Assembly: GCA_951213105.1 (NCBI GenBank)
Contig: OX578145.1
Span: 10,981,707-11,045,706 of the forward strand
Source: Amaurobius ferox
Lineage: Eukaryota > Arthropoda > Arachnida > Araneae > Amaurobiidae
Direction of reading: 5' to 3'
Length of the DNA: 64,000 nt
The notes below the pieces were generated by a model that was not told the origin of the DNA, searched no databases, and saw only the letters and a list, made by a program, of their open reading frames with translations. Every line of letters begins with the position of its first letter. Position 1 is the first letter of the stretch. A program made the position numbers and the translations under genes. Shown here piece after piece: positions 62,355 through 64,000 of the stretch.

Positions 62355-63375
62355 GGGGGCAAAGTCTGATGTGGACAGTACATAACGCTCGCCACAGACT
62401 CAAATCCATTTTCTCTTTATTTGTTTAATCATTCATTAAATTAAGTTTAATGGCTCAAAATAACACGCATCATTATTTGAGATCACACTGAATTTGTACT
62501 TTTCATTCACTGTTTTCCAACAAAAATGCGAAAAAACACTAAAATATCTCGAGAATGACTAGTCCTAGAATAACAGAGCAGATCTTATTCTTTTCGTCAA
62601 AAATTACGTATAAAACAAGCGTTTAATGGATACATTTGAGCATACGTAGTCTTTTATTTTAGATTTTTATGATTTCTTCCGGTATTTTGCAAAAAAATTA
62701 CGGGTCCTTTCTTCCCGAATAGAACCCAAATCCAATCAGTACCAGGAAAACCCACAAGTGAATATTTCCCTATAAAATACTATGAAATTTGGTCTATAGT
62801 TTTTGAGTTAGAATTACACAGACAGTTTTTGAGTTAGAATTTATTTATTCATTTATTTATTTATTTATTCAATTTACGTGGCAACTACAGATTAAATCCA
62901 GTTACAGTACACAAACATAAAACGGACAGAGCATAAAATACAAGAAGACTAAGTAGTATACATATCCAGCGCATTCAAACAGGCTTTTTTAAAATGGGCA
63001 GAAGTCAAATAAAAAATATCAATATCAGTAAAATAGACATTATAGAGATCGACACATTTATAAATAGAATAGCTGTTAACGTAATTGCGTTTAACAGTAG
63101 TATTGTGAAATAATGATTTTTTTTCTAGTATTATTAACATGTATATGGAATTTCAGGCAAGAAAGTAAGATGGGACAATCAATAGTATTATTTAAAACTT
63201 TATAGTAAAACAATGGATACATACATTGCACAGACAGACACAGCCGTCACGCTAAAATTAATTTTCGGGTTCTAGAGGTTCCAAAATGTGTAGATCCGTC
63301 GAAAACTTGAGTTGCGATTTTCGACACGATTCGAATACTTTCCTTATACATTACCATAGGAAAGTAATAACGGGA
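62355..63375 (-). repeat. R3 repeat split by an insertion
   Basis: GTCTGATGTGGACAGTACAT (degenerate 3' hairpin) is at left, then CATTAAATTAAGTTTAATGG and the CGAGAATGACTAGTCCTAG block. From about 62833 to 63213 an unrelated segment beginning with (TTTA)n interrupts it. The R3 5' part (CCGTCGAAAACTTGAG, CACGATTCGAATACTTTCC) then resumes. Confidence 0.6.
62833..63213 (-). mobile_element. Insertion with (AAAT)n tail, retroposon-like
   Basis: On the minus strand this roughly 380-bp segment ends in an (AAAT)n-type run (62838-62870 on plus reads TTTATTTATTCATTTATTTA), as LINE-derived or SINE insertions often do. AGTTTTTGAGTTAGAATT occurs twice just outside the tail (62802 and 62825). No coding domain remains. 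Confidence 0.4.
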
Positions 63376-64000
63376 AAGCAATAAAATTTATTCTGCGTAT
63401 AAAACATGCTAAACAAACAATTCTTGCCTAGATTTCCCGGGAGTATAGCAACAATTTCGGCATCCTATTGAAACAACCTACTCGTTCGACTACAGGCCCT
63501 TAAATTCTATTCCGAATAATTCATAATGCAAATGTTATCACAGTCTAAAAAGACTTGATCACATCAAAAATACTTGCGACGACTTTCGAATTGGATGAAT
63601 TGTTCGCTAATACCCGATCCGTCAGAAGAGTATGCTGAGGCATTTTGAAATTCGTTTTCAAGTTCGTTCCGAATTCAAACCGTGTTTCAAATTTTCAGTA
63701 ATCCACGTTTAACACTACATAATTAGAAAGTTTAAATGGTATTGGTATGTGGACGCAATCTGCTGGAAATAGAGGATTGAAGCGGTGACAGTTTGGGATT
63801 AGTAAAGTTACATTACGCCTGTGTTATTGCGATGTAATTTAATTTTGAAAAGTAATCGTAGTGGCAAAGTGGGAAGGGAATTTGGGGAGACAGTAACTAC
63901 TTAAACAATTCGTAATCAGCTTTAATTATACAAAAGAGAAAATATTTTGTGCACTTATTAAATTGGGTGGACGAAGAAGAAGAAATAACTTGGTATCTTG

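Overview
The window looks like a gene-poor, AT-rich stretch of an invertebrate nuclear genome. The most likely source is an arthropod, and a chelicerate such as a spider is plausible. The evidence is spliced exons, long (TA)n and (CA)n microsatellites, a 5S-rRNA-derived element, Tc1/mariner transposases, a Ty3/gypsy integrase and many Penelope-like retroelements (PLEs). There is no bacterial operon structure, CRISPR array or phage module. The species assignment is an inference.

Host gene content is small. One plus-strand gene is suggested by a coding exon at 32809-32944, which has a strong acceptor and donor and encodes a signal peptide. A cysteine-rich exon lies at 50460-50687, and a speculative small exon at 49977-50028 would make the reading phases fit. 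If these belong together they encode a small secreted cysteine-rich protein across an intron of about 17 kb that is full of repeats. I do not recognise the family.

Layout. 1-6122: PLE copies in plus and minus orientation, in part fused head to head, whose 3' ends face a (TA)n microsatellite split by a mariner (1660-2986). 6100-20600: dispersed non-coding families, a palindromic TTAA-flanked MITE (7540-7846), a 5S-derived SINE (from 9598), a deleted mariner relative (11577-12158) and a long-TIR MITE (18619-18958). 21240-24190: two Tc1-like elements in neighbouring (TA)n tracts. 25300-31500: more dispersed repeats, including the best full copy of family R2. 32400-36400: two tRNA-derived SINEs, the first host exon, a gypsy integrase relic, a 120-bp tandem array and a divergent array of about 150 bp. 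36400-43300: families R1, R2, R3 and R9. 43394-47123: two PLEs tail to tail. 47127-49373: a long (TA/CA)n tract abutting a third Tc1-like element. 51190-54000: R1 copies. 55036-57590: the longest PLE. 57600-64000: R3, a TTAA MITE, a PLE 3' end and unresolved sequence.

Three observations stand out. First, the families called R1, R2 and R3 here share one architecture: a 5' terminal hairpin whose first arm recurs inverted near the 3' end, then a 3' hairpin. The paired arms change together between families, which suggests Helentron-type non-autonomous elements. Second, the PLEs carry a CxC linker motif and sit at (TA)n tracts, as expected for the Naiad clade. Some share a 3'-UTR hairpin with compensatory changes, and one copy has a long frame interrupted only by UGA codons. 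Third, Tc1-like, mariner and PLE insertions all accumulate in the same (TA)n tracts.
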